From an uncultured Flavobacterium sp. (GTDB lineage: Bacteria > Bacteroidota > Bacteroidia > Flavobacteriales > Flavobacteriaceae), in assembly GCA_946479395.1 (NCBI GenBank), contig CAMLFV010000155.1, positions 1 through 6,392 on the forward strand: a DNA stretch of 6,392 nucleotides. Reading direction: 5' to 3'. Both the position numbers and the translations under genes were made by a program. Every line of letters starts with the position of its first letter. The stretch's first letter is position 1. Positions 1 through 6,392 of the stretch are shown one piece after another. The notes under the pieces were generated by a model. The model worked only from the letters and a program-made list of their open reading frames with translations, did not search any database and was not told the origin of the DNA.

Positions 1-244
1 ACCCGACGGAAAAATCGATGTTTCAAGAAATAAAATCGGGTTTGAAAAAGTATCAGATAGTGTTACAAAAATTCTGACTGAACTGGAAGTGAACAACGGT
101 TTTCTTGGTTTGAACGATAAAAGTCATCCCGATGAAATTAAAACGGTTTTGGAAATGAGTAAGAAAACGTTTAAACAAACAATCGGAGTTTTATATAAAG
201 AGAAGAAAATTTTAATTAAAGACGACGGAATTCATTTAATTTAA
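1..244 (+). CDS. CvfB-like S1/winged-helix RNA-binding protein, C-terminal end (partial)
   Basis: The frame is open from the left edge (first whole codon at base 2) to TAA at 242-244, giving the last 80 residues; the start lies outside the window. The piece begins with PDGKIDVS, typical of the end of an S1-like RNA-binding module. It continues with LNDKSHPDEI, MSKKTFKQTIGVLYK and a final IKDDGIHLI, which fit the C-terminal winged-helix domain of the CvfB/YitL family. Family knowledge: these cytoplasmic proteins carry several S1-type domains followed by a winged helix, and the Staphylococcus member affects virulence gene expression through RNA binding. The role in Bacteroidota is not settled. 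The 68-base gap after it is very AT-rich, with no GC-rich hairpin that would act as a terminator. The family call is fairly sure, but the missing N-terminal S1 domains cannot be seen. Confidence 0.85.
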   Translation, partial: PDGKIDVSRNKIGFEKVSDSVTKILTELEVNNGFLGLNDKSHPDEIKTVLEMSKKTFKQTIGVLYKEKKILIKDDGIHLI

Positions 245-312
245 TGTTAAAATATTCATAATAAAAAATTAAATCATTATATTTATTTGAAATTATAATA
301 AATATATGTGTT

Positions 313-675
313 ATGAAAAAAACGTTACTTATAATTTTTGGAACTGCTTCTTTATTAGCCTGTAAAGGTAAAACCGACTGTCAGGAACTTTCCGGAACCT
401 ACAGCACATTTGTAGAAGCTCGGAAGGATATCACAAAAGCGAATTATCCTATTAAAAAAATCCAGTCAACACCTGAAAGTTCTTGGATTAAGCGTATTGA
501 ATTTTACAGCTGCAACGAAAAAGATGGATATTTGATTATTTACACAACGCGTGCAGAAGAGTATATCCATGCACATGTGCCTTTAGCCGTTTGGGAAGAA
601 TTTTCAACAGCAAAATCAAAAGGATCGTACTATAATACCAACATCGTAAACCGTTATCCGTTCAATTTAAAGTAA
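313..675 (+). CDS. KTSC-domain lipoprotein
   Basis: This is a complete 120-residue protein. The N-terminus MKKTLLIIFGTASLLAC is a lipoprotein signal peptide: two lysines, a hydrophobic stretch, then a lipobox LLAC with the lipidated cysteine at residue 17. The mature protein should be about 104 residues, anchored in a membrane. From about residue 56 to the end it matches the KTSC fold pattern: SSWIKRIEFY, a GYLIIYTT strand, EYIHAHVP, WEEFSTAKSKGSYYN, and a closing NRYPF. KTSC takes its name from the C-terminus of some lysyl-tRNA synthetases and also occurs alone in small bacterial proteins; its biochemical role is unknown. The conserved YxY before the VP is YIH here. Two further cysteines (23 and 67) could form a disulfide outside the cytoplasm. 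The ATG at 313 is chosen because the signal peptide begins there. There is no Shine-Dalgarno sequence and no clear promoter. The domain call is fairly sure; the function is unknown. Confidence 0.82.
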   Translation: MKKTLLIIFGTASLLACKGKTDCQELSGTYSTFVEARKDITKANYPIKKIQSTPESSWIKRIEFYSCNEKDGYLIIYTTRAEEYIHAHVPLAVWEEFSTAKSKGSYYNTNIVNRYPFNLK

Positions 676-719
676 ATAATTAAAAATTGGTATGTTAGTT
701 GTATATTATAATGTAATAT

Positions 720-750
720 TTTCGTTTAGATTATTATTACATTAAATTTG
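720..750 (+). promoter_or_regulatory. Candidate Bacteroidota sigma-A promoter for the 275-residue secreted protein
   Basis: TAAATTTG at 743-750 is an exact match to the Bacteroidota -7 element TAnnTTTG. Nineteen bases upstream lies TTTC (720-723), one mismatch from the TTTG/TTG -33 element. Transcription would start about 5-7 bases after the box. That leaves a leader of only some 12-15 bases before the ATG at 769, in the AT-rich, Shine-Dalgarno-free form common in this phylum. The imperfect -33 element and the AT-rich surroundings keep confidence moderate. Confidence 0.5.
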
Positions 751-768
751 CACAGCAACAATATACAA

Positions 769-1596
769 ATGAAGAAATACCTTTTTATACTTTTTGGATT
801 ATTTTTTTTTAATTCATGGAATGTACAGGCACAGATAGACGATACCGATTTAGAAGAATTGGTGATTGATAAATTGTCGCGCAGCAGCATTATTGATATT
901 ATTAAAAAAGTGCGTAACCAAATGTATAATAATTATGCCGATAACAATTACAATTATTTGGTATCGCATCAAGCAACGATTAACGATACAGCTCAATTGC
1001 TAAATTCTGAAACAGTGTTTGATGTGAACATTAATCTGAAAAGTAAAAAAATCAACAAAAGCGTAGTTAAGGATTCAAGAAATAAAACGGCTATGGATAC
1101 GTTGTTTTTTAACCGCTATTCAGGGAACGATTCACCAATGTACTGGCTTACCGAAGTGGTTATAAGAAAGTATGTAAACGTACCCGAATTGGATTTTTTT
1201 AACAATTTTAAAGATTATACCTTTTCACGATCTAAAACAAAATCAGGTGATTATGTAATTGAGTTTTATTCGGAACAATTTTATGAGGGATATTTTTTGT
1301 ACGATAAGAATTTCAATTTAAAGAAAATGGAATTTGTGCTTTTAAAGCCTTATGTAATTGATCACAGCCAATCGAGAAACGGAAAGTTTATGTTTGAAAA
1401 AAATTGGATCTACAAACAAGAAAAAGTTTCGATTACTTTCAATACAAATAGCGAAGGGAAAAATTACGTAAGTGAATTAAAAGCTTCAGAAGAAATTCAG
1501 GATTATAACTTTACAAGGTTCGATTCAAATGGTGGAATAGTAATAAAGGATATTGATTTAGATTTTAAATCGAATTTAATTTTTAAAAAGATGTAA
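769..1596 (+). CDS. Secreted protein of unknown function
   Basis: This protein of 275 residues is not one I recognise. The frame also permits a TTG start at 748, but ATG at 769 is preferred. It gives a textbook signal peptide (MKKYLFILFG, then a run rich in F and N) with a likely signal peptidase I site after residue 21 (VQA, then Q). The TTG also forms the last three bases of the promoter -7 box. The mature part starts with an acidic and helical stretch (about 22-55, DDTDLEELVIDKLSRSSI). It continues as alternating polar/aromatic strands rich in Y, F, N and K, as in beta-rich periplasmic or outer-membrane-associated proteins. There is no lipobox, no further membrane segment, no type IX secretion C-terminal domain, no internal cysteine and no catalytic motif I can name. 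It is probably periplasmic. It ends directly against the bidirectional terminator and is likely transcribed alone. Confidence 0.75.
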   Translation: MKKYLFILFGLFFFNSWNVQAQIDDTDLEELVIDKLSRSSIIDIIKKVRNQMYNNYADNNYNYLVSHQATINDTAQLLNSETVFDVNINLKSKKINKSVVKDSRNKTAMDTLFFNRYSGNDSPMYWLTEVVIRKYVNVPELDFFNNFKDYTFSRSKTKSGDYVIEFYSEQFYEGYFLYDKNFNLKKMEFVLLKPYVIDHSQSRNGKFMFEKNWIYKQEKVSITFNTNSEGKNYVSELKASEEIQDYNFTRFDSNGGIVIKDIDLDFKSNLIFKKM

Positions 1597-1628
1597 AAAA
1601 ATCCCGAAGTTTAAACTTCGGGATTTTT
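1597..1628. terminator. Bidirectional intrinsic terminator between convergent genes
   Basis: A perfect 32-bp palindrome is centred between bases 1612 and 1613. The core stem is ATCCCGAAG/CTTCGGGAT around a TTTAAA loop, with a run of A on the left and a run of T on the right. On the plus strand the hairpin is followed by TTTTT; read on the minus strand the same holds. It begins at the base after the stop codon of the secreted-protein gene and ends two bases before the pheT stop codon. It therefore fills almost all of the 34-base gap and should end both transcripts. Confidence 0.93.
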
Positions 1629-1630
1629 GT

Positions 1631-4066
1631 TTATCTTAATTCTGCACCAACTTCGGTTTGTAACTGGTTTTGAATTTTACTCATTATTTTATCAATCTGG
1701 ACATCGGTTAGCGTTTTGTCTTTGTCTTGCAACTTCATGCTGATTGCATACGATTTGGTTCCTTCCGGTAATTTATCACCTTGATAAACATCAAACAACG
1801 AAACATCAGAAATCAAGTTTTTATCAACTTGTTTTACAATTTTGTAAACATCTGCAAACGAAACTTCATTTTTTATCAATAAAGCCAAATCACGTTTTAC
1901 AACTGGATATTTAGAAATTTCTGCAAATTTAATTTTGCTCGAAACTACGTTTAAAATCGTATTCCAATTAAAATCGGCATAAAAAACATCTTGTTTAATA
2001 TCGAAATGTTTCAAGATCGATTTCTTTACATTACCAAACGCAACTACTTTTCTGTCGCCTAAATAATAGGTGATTCCTTCAGAAAAAACATCATTTTCGT
2101 TAGGTTTTGTTTCAATGTTTTTAAGTCCTAAACGAAGCAATAATGCATCGATATATCCTTTAAACAAAAAGAAATCAACAGATGTTGCAGGCGTGTTCCA
2201 ATTGATACCGTTGCTGTTTCCTGTTGCAAATAAAGCCAAATGTTTGTATTCTTCGTAACCAGACAACGTTTTGGCGTAGGTTTTACCAAATTCAAAATAT
2301 TTTAAATCGGCTTTTTTACGGTTGATGTTGTACGCGATTGATTCTAACCCACCGAAAAGCAAGGTTTGACGCATGATTGATAAATCCTGACTTAACGGAT
2401 TTAAAATGGCAACCTGTTGGTTTTTATTAATATCGGCAATTAAATCTGAATAAGCTGTGGTTGTTAACGAATTCGACATTGTTTCGTAAAAACCTTGACT
2501 TACCAATTGATCTGCTGCAATATTCTGCACTTTATGATCGTCGGTTTTAGATCCGTAAGCAATTGTCGCGTTAATTTTAGATCCAACTTTTATATTGTTG
2601 AAACCATACACACGAAGAATTTCCTCAATAACATCAATTTCACGTTGAACATCAACACGGTAAGGTGGAATCGATAATCCTAAACCTTTATCGGTAATAT
2701 TGGTAACTTTAATATCTAACGAAACCAAAATTTTCTTGATTGTTTCGTTTGGAATATTCTCTCCTAAAATCTTGTTTACGTTGCTGTAATTCAAGAATAC
2801 AGAGAAATCTTCTATTTTCTTTGGATACAGATCAGTAATATCAGACGTAATTTCCCCACCGGCAATATCAGTAATTAATATAGCGGCATGTTTTAAAGCG
2901 TATGTGGTAATACTTGGATCGATACCTCTTTCAAAACGGAACGATGCATCGGTAGAAATACCATGTGCTTTCGCAGTTTTACGAATACTTACCGGATTAA
3001 AATACGCACTTTCTAAAAATATAGCTGTTGTGTATTCGCTAACTCCAGAATTTAATCCGCCTAAAACACCTGCTAAACAAAGCGGTTGGTTTTCATCACA
3101 AATTACAATGTCTTCTGCATGCAATGTACGTTCCACACCATCTAATGTTGTAAATTTTGTGCCTTCTGTGGCATTTTTTACAATAATCTTGTTTCCTTTA
3201 ATACGCGATGCATCACAAGCGTGTAATGGCTGACCCAATTCGTGCAACACGTAATTAGTCGCATCAACAATGTTATTTTTTGGAGTGATACCAATTGCTT
3301 TTAACGAATTTTGCAACCAAGCAGGAGAAGGCTTCACTTCTATACCAGAAATGGTTACACCCGCATAATGTGGTGCCAGTTTGCTGTCTTCAACAATAAT
3401 ATCATATTTCAGTGTACGTTTTTCAACCTTAAACTTACTTATACTTGGCGTAATTAATTCTGAATAAGTATTTTGCGGTTTATTTTGAATTAAACCTGCA
3501 CGCAAATCACGCGCAACACCCCAATGACTCATAGCATCGGCACGGTTTGGCGTTAAACCAATTTCAAAAACGGTATCGGTATATACTTCAAAAACTTCGG
3601 CAGCTGGCGTTCCTGGTTTAAATTTATCATCTAAAACCATAATCCCGTCATGACCTTCGCCTAGACCTAATTCATCTTCGGCACAAATCATTCCGAAACT
3701 TTCTTCGCCACGAATTTTACCTTTTTTAATAACAAAATCATTACCTTCTTTATCAGTCAAAACGGTGCCAATAGTTGCAACAGGTACTTTTTGTCCGGCA
3801 GCCACGTTTGGTGCGCCACAAACAATTTGTACAGGTGGTTCGCCATTGCCTAAATCAACTTTTGTAATACGAAGTTTGTCTGCATTCGGGTGTTGTTCGC
3901 ACGAAATTACATGACCAACAACAACGCCTTTTAACCCACCTTTTAAACTTTCGTAAGCGTTGATACCTTCTACTTCTAATCCTAAATTCGTTAAAATTTC
4001 GGCTGTTTCTTCCGGAGCGATATCTAATTTGATAAACTGTTTTAACCAGTTATATGATATTTGCAT
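1631..4066 (-). CDS. pheT: Phenylalanine--tRNA ligase beta subunit
   Basis: This 811-residue protein is the beta chain of the cytoplasmic alpha2beta2 phenylalanyl-tRNA synthetase, which attaches phenylalanine to tRNA-Phe using ATP. All domains of the bacterial form are visible in order. The N-terminus is MQISYNWLKQFI. An OB-fold tRNA-binding domain follows at about 43-155 (GHVISCEQHPNADKLRI, then IVCGAPNV). The B3/B4 editing domain lies at about 217-395 (NNIVDATNYVLHELGQPLHA, LAGVLGG and SFRFERGIDP). The B5 domain is at about 418-492 (PPYRVDVQREIDVIEEILR). A synthetase-like core spans about 500-705 (NPLSQDLSIMRQTLL). A C-terminal FDX-ACB anticodon-binding domain runs from about 716 (SKYPVVKRDLALLI) to the end. 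Length is normal and the gene appears intact. The start at 4066 fits the conserved N-terminus. The alpha-subunit gene pheS is not adjacent on either side, so it must lie elsewhere. Expression may come from the promoter candidate at 4086-4117 as well as from mutS2 read-through. Confidence 0.98.
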   Translation of the reverse strand: MQISYNWLKQFIKLDIAPEETAEILTNLGLEVEGINAYESLKGGLKGVVVGHVISCEQHPNADKLRITKVDLGNGEPPVQIVCGAPNVAAGQKVPVATIGTVLTDKEGNDFVIKKGKIRGEESFGMICAEDELGLGEGHDGIMVLDDKFKPGTPAAEVFEVYTDTVFEIGLTPNRADAMSHWGVARDLRAGLIQNKPQNTYSELITPSISKFKVEKRTLKYDIIVEDSKLAPHYAGVTISGIEVKPSPAWLQNSLKAIGITPKNNIVDATNYVLHELGQPLHACDASRIKGNKIIVKNATEGTKFTTLDGVERTLHAEDIVICDENQPLCLAGVLGGLNSGVSEYTTAIFLESAYFNPVSIRKTAKAHGISTDASFRFERGIDPSITTYALKHAAILITDIAGGEITSDITDLYPKKIEDFSVFLNYSNVNKILGENIPNETIKKILVSLDIKVTNITDKGLGLSIPPYRVDVQREIDVIEEILRVYGFNNIKVGSKINATIAYGSKTDDHKVQNIAADQLVSQGFYETMSNSLTTTAYSDLIADINKNQQVAILNPLSQDLSIMRQTLLFGGLESIAYNINRKKADLKYFEFGKTYAKTLSGYEEYKHLALFATGNSNGINWNTPATSVDFFLFKGYIDALLLRLGLKNIETKPNENDVFSEGITYYLGDRKVVAFGNVKKSILKHFDIKQDVFYADFNWNTILNVVSSKIKFAEISKYPVVKRDLALLIKNEVSFADVYKIVKQVDKNLISDVSLFDVYQGDKLPEGTKSYAISMKLQDKDKTLTDVQIDKIMSKIQNQLQTEVGAELR

Positions 4067-4085
4067 TGATTTGTTTTTTAAAGCA

Positions 4086-4117
4086 CAAATATACAGATTG
4101 CTGTACGTTTGATGAAA
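4086..4117 (-). promoter_or_regulatory. Candidate Bacteroidota sigma-A promoter for pheT
   Basis: Read on the minus strand, TATATTTG (4093 down to 4086) matches the -7 consensus TAnnTTTG exactly. TTTC (4117 down to 4114) lies 20 bases upstream, one mismatch from a -33 TTTG. The box sits about 19 bases before the pheT ATG, so the leader would be about 13-16 bases. The 64-base gap before pheT, against only 4 bases between the two genes upstream, also argues for a separate promoter. I see no attenuator hairpin or Phe-rich leader peptide. Confidence 0.5.
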
Positions 4118-4130
4118 TTATTTGTTTTAT

Positions 4131-4553
4131 TTATGATAAAAATTTTGAGCGGACTTCGGCAGACGGAATCATACATTCGTCTTTTTTACCGTACCATTTA
4201 TAGCGATTTTTAGCAACATAACGATACACCGAATTACGCAAACTTTTTGGAACTATTTTACCAATTTGCAACAACGGATAGAAACCGTTTAGCTGTTTAG
4301 CAATTTCTAAAGCAGCATCACTTTCGGTGTAATATGCCACCCCCGGATTATATAGAATAATAGAATCTATTGATGGATTTACGCCAATATATTTAATGAT
4401 TTCTTTACCAAAATCGGATTGTAACGATGCAAATACAAACACATTGTTTTTATCTGCCTTGATTACTTTTTGAACGGTTTCATCACAAAAATTACAAACG
4501 CCGTCAAAAAGAATCAACTGTTTATTTGGTGGTATTTTATCAATTATACTCAT
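4131..4553 (-). CDS. DCC-family thioredoxin-like protein (DUF393)
   Basis: A complete 140-residue protein of the DCC family, commonly annotated as thiol-disulfide oxidoreductase. The family signature is clear: LILFDGVCNFC, with Asp17, Cys20 and Cys23 forming the D..CxxC motif, and a C-terminal block YRYVAKNRYKWYGK followed by Cys127. The middle has the expected FASLQSDFG and a strand with SIILYN, then TESDAALEIAKQL. It has no signal peptide or membrane segment, so it should be cytoplasmic. Family knowledge: a thioredoxin-like fold is predicted, but the substrate and even redox activity are largely untested. The ATG at 4553 lies only 4 bases after the mutS2 stop codon, so the two genes are very likely one transcript with coupled translation. 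The next gene, pheT, follows after 64 bases. Confidence 0.9.
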   Translation of the reverse strand: MSIIDKIPPNKQLILFDGVCNFCDETVQKVIKADKNNVFVFASLQSDFGKEIIKYIGVNPSIDSIILYNPGVAYYTESDAALEIAKQLNGFYPLLQIGKIVPKSLRNSVYRYVAKNRYKWYGKKDECMIPSAEVRSKFLS

Positions 4554-4557
4554 ACGT

Positions 4558-6392
4558 TTATTTTTTTCGTTCGACCATTTCTAATTGATCCAAAGCAACT
4601 TTCGATGTAAAAAAACCGTAGTTAACTGTTGCTTTATTTTTTTCTATTGTATCAATAGTTCCAACCGATTTTCCATCGATCATACGAACGCGATCGCCAA
4701 CTTTTAATTCGAAATTTGTTTTATTTGCCTGTTGTTGCTGTTGTTCTTTTACTTTTTTCTCTTTCTTTTCTTCTCGGATTTTTTCCAATTTTTGTTCTAC
4801 ATCAACCTTTAATTGCAAAATTTCCTGCTCTTTTACCTTTTTCTCTTTTATGGTAATTTTCTTTCGTTTTGAATTTTCAATTTCAACCGTTTTAAGCAAT
4901 TCGCCAATAAGCGTTTTTTTATCTTTATTGTTGAAATATTTTTCAGAAAGATCATCAAATCTTTGTCCTAAATAAATCAATCGCTGGCTTGCATCGTACA
5001 ATTCCTGATAACGTTCTAATTTATCTTGAATTTTTGTGTTGATGTTATTCATTTTATTGCTTTCTTCACGCGCACGTTTTTCTTCTTCTTTTAAAATTTC
5101 CGATGTTTTCTCTAAACGTGAACGTTCTTTTTGAAGATTGGCTATTGTTTTATCAAAACGGACTTTATCTGTTTCGATTTTCTTTTTCGCCCGATTGATC
5201 AATCCGTACGGAATTCCGTTTTTCTGTGCAACTTCAAACGTAAAAGAACTTCCAGCTTGCCCTAAACTCAACTTATACATAGGTTCTAACGATTTTTCAT
5301 CGAACATCATGTTGGCATTTGTTGCGTGCGGCAGTTCGTTCGCCAGAATTTTCAGGTTGGTGTAATGCGTTGTAATGATACCGAAAGCTTCCCGATCGTA
5401 AAATTCTTCCAGAAAAACTTCAGCCAAAGCTCCACCTAATTCTGGATCTGATCCTGTACCAAATTCATCAATTAAAAACAAGGTTTTATCGTTACATTTC
5501 TTAAGAAAGTAATTCATGTTTTTTAATCGATAACTATAAGTACTTAATTGATTTTCAATAGATTGATTGTCACCAATATCGGTTAAAATTCTATCGAACA
5601 AAAACGTTTCACTGCGTTCGTGCACCGGAATTAACATACCGCTTTGCAGCATTAACTGCAACAAACCGATTGTTTTTAAGGTAATTGATTTTCCGCCGGC
5701 ATTTGGACCGGAAATAACAATAATACGCTCATCATTCGTTAATTCTATAGTTTGCGGATACGTTTGTTTGTTTTTAATACGGTTGTTTAACAACAAAATT
5801 GGGTGAAACGCATCGCGAAAAAACAGTCTTTTTTCTGTTGAAATAGTTGGCAGAATTCCGTTTATTTTTTCGGCATGTTTTGCTTTTGCTGAAACAATAT
5901 CAATATGTGCCAAAAGGTTCTGAAAAATAATCAATTCTTCATGAAACGGACGAATACTATCAGTCAGAACACGTAAAATTCGCATAATTTCCTCGCGTTC
6001 TTCGTATTCTAAATTACTTAATTCCCTAGAAAACTTAAACGTATTTTCAGGTTCCATATAAATAATACTTCCCGTTTTAGATTGACCCAAAACCGAACCT
6101 TTTACTTTTTTACGGTGCATTGCCAAAACCGCCAAAACCCTGCGATTTTCTACAATAGATTCTTTAATATCGTCTAAATATCCTGACGAATTATACTGTT
6201 GTAACGCAAAACCAAAACTCTGATTAATTTTTCCTCGAACAATCTGAATATTTTGTCTGATCGCTTTTAAATCAACCGAAGCGGTGTCTTTAATTTCGCC
6301 GTATTTATCTAAAACCTGCTCAATATTTTGTAAAATGATCTTATTTTGCTGTGTAATGGTTGTTGCATTGTATAATGCACTATAATATTCGT
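4558..6392 (-). CDS. mutS2: MutS2-family ATPase lacking a Smr domain (N-terminus outside window)
   Basis: The frame is open from the right edge to TAA at 4558-4560, giving 610 residues; the first roughly 100 are outside. A TTG at 6133-6135 could be mistaken for a start, but upstream codons continue MutS2-like sequence (IKDTASVDLKAIRQNI). Numbering from the edge, a connector/core region with SKTGSIIYMEPENTF is followed by the MutS ATPase. Its Walker A is GPNAGGKS (228-235, bases 5686-5709). NQSIENQLSTYSYRL follows, then Walker B LFLIDEFGTGSDP with Asp308/Glu309, and the ITTHYTNLK switch histidine. A long charged coiled coil with five glutamines in a row (4729-4743) leads to a KOW-like ending (VGDRVRMIDGKSVGTIDTIE). 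The classical C-terminal Smr nuclease domain is absent. Family knowledge: MutS2 lacks the mismatch-recognition domain, suppresses recombination in some bacteria, and splits collided ribosomes in Bacillus. The DCC gene follows 4 bases downstream. Confidence 0.93.
   Translation of the reverse strand, partial: EYYSALYNATTITQQNKIILQNIEQVLDKYGEIKDTASVDLKAIRQNIQIVRGKINQSFGFALQQYNSSGYLDDIKESIVENRRVLAVLAMHRKKVKGSVLGQSKTGSIIYMEPENTFKFSRELSNLEYEEREEIMRILRVLTDSIRPFHEELIIFQNLLAHIDIVSAKAKHAEKINGILPTISTEKRLFFRDAFHPILLLNNRIKNKQTYPQTIELTNDERIIVISGPNAGGKSITLKTIGLLQLMLQSGMLIPVHERSETFLFDRILTDIGDNQSIENQLSTYSYRLKNMNYFLKKCNDKTLFLIDEFGTGSDPELGGALAEVFLEEFYDREAFGIITTHYTNLKILANELPHATNANMMFDEKSLEPMYKLSLGQAGSSFTFEVAQKNGIPYGLINRAKKKIETDKVRFDKTIANLQKERSRLEKTSEILKEEEKRAREESNKMNNINTKIQDKLERYQELYDASQRLIYLGQRFDDLSEKYFNNKDKKTLIGELLKTVEIENSKRKKITIKEKKVKEQEILQLKVDVEQKLEKIREEKKEKKVKEQQQQQANKTNFELKVGDRVRMIDGKSVGTIDTIEKNKATVNYGFFTSKVALDQLEMVERKK

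Noticed and set aside
280..289. TATTTATTTG as a promoter -7 box for the KTSC lipoprotein
   Set aside because: The spacing inside the box is four bases instead of two and no TTG/TTTG lies at the right distance upstream. In such AT-rich DNA it is not convincing.
1597..1628. Palindrome as an operator or phage attachment site
   Set aside because: Its place between two convergent stop codons and the flanking A and T runs are fully explained by a bidirectional terminator. No integrase or mobile gene is near.
2070..3233. Three plus-strand open frames (about 60-109 codons) inside pheT
   Set aside because: They lie fully antisense to conserved pheT codons, encode no recognisable domain, and have no promoter or start context. 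They are shadows of the real gene.
5138..5806. Two plus-strand open frames (75 and 79 codons) inside mutS2
   Set aside because: They are antisense to the MutS2 ATPase region, including the Walker A segment. Their composition follows from the opposite strand.
6133..6135. TTG as the start of a 525-residue MutS2
   Set aside because: The frame stays open for 85 more codons to the edge and those codons carry MutS2-like sequence, so this is an internal leucine.
1..6392. tRNA, rRNA, CRISPR array, insertion sequence, riboswitch or defence system
   Set aside because: No direct repeats with spacers, cloverleaf sequence, transposase, terminal inverted repeats or defence-type genes are visible. All gaps are under 100 bases.

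Overview
The window looks like ordinary chromosomal DNA from a member of the Flavobacteriia (Bacteroidota). The DNA is AT-rich, and start codons lack Shine-Dalgarno sequences. Two promoter candidates fit the Bacteroidota pattern (TAnnTTTG at -7) and sit a few bases upstream of ATG codons. The protein set also fits: a CvfB-type protein, a KTSC-domain lipoprotein, a DCC-family protein, a MutS2-type ATPase without a Smr domain, and a pheT with no pheS beside it.

Layout. The left third reads on the plus strand. It holds the last 80 codons of a CvfB-like S1/winged-helix RNA-binding protein (1-244), a small KTSC-domain lipoprotein (313-675), and an unrecognised secreted protein of 275 residues (769-1596) with its own promoter candidate. 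A perfect 32-bp palindrome (1597-1628) fills almost the whole gap to the next gene and should stop transcription from both sides. The right two thirds read on the minus strand. In transcription order they hold a MutS2-family ATPase cut by the right edge (6392-4558), a DCC-family thioredoxin-like protein starting 4 bases later (4553-4131), and pheT (4066-1631) after a 64-base gap with its own promoter candidate.

How they may work together. mutS2 and the DCC gene are almost certainly co-transcribed. pheT may be read from both that transcript and its own promoter. MutS2 proteins act in suppressing recombination and, in Bacillus, in splitting collided ribosomes; PheT is half of phenylalanyl-tRNA synthetase. 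A translation-related grouping is therefore possible but is only inference. The plus-strand genes are envelope proteins (lipoprotein, secreted protein) with no evident link to the minus-strand genes.

I see no mobile element, CRISPR array, tRNA, rRNA, phage gene or defence system, and no strong evidence of an undescribed system. The most interesting points are the clean absence of the Smr nuclease domain from MutS2, the KTSC domain in a lipoprotein, and the unassigned secreted protein.
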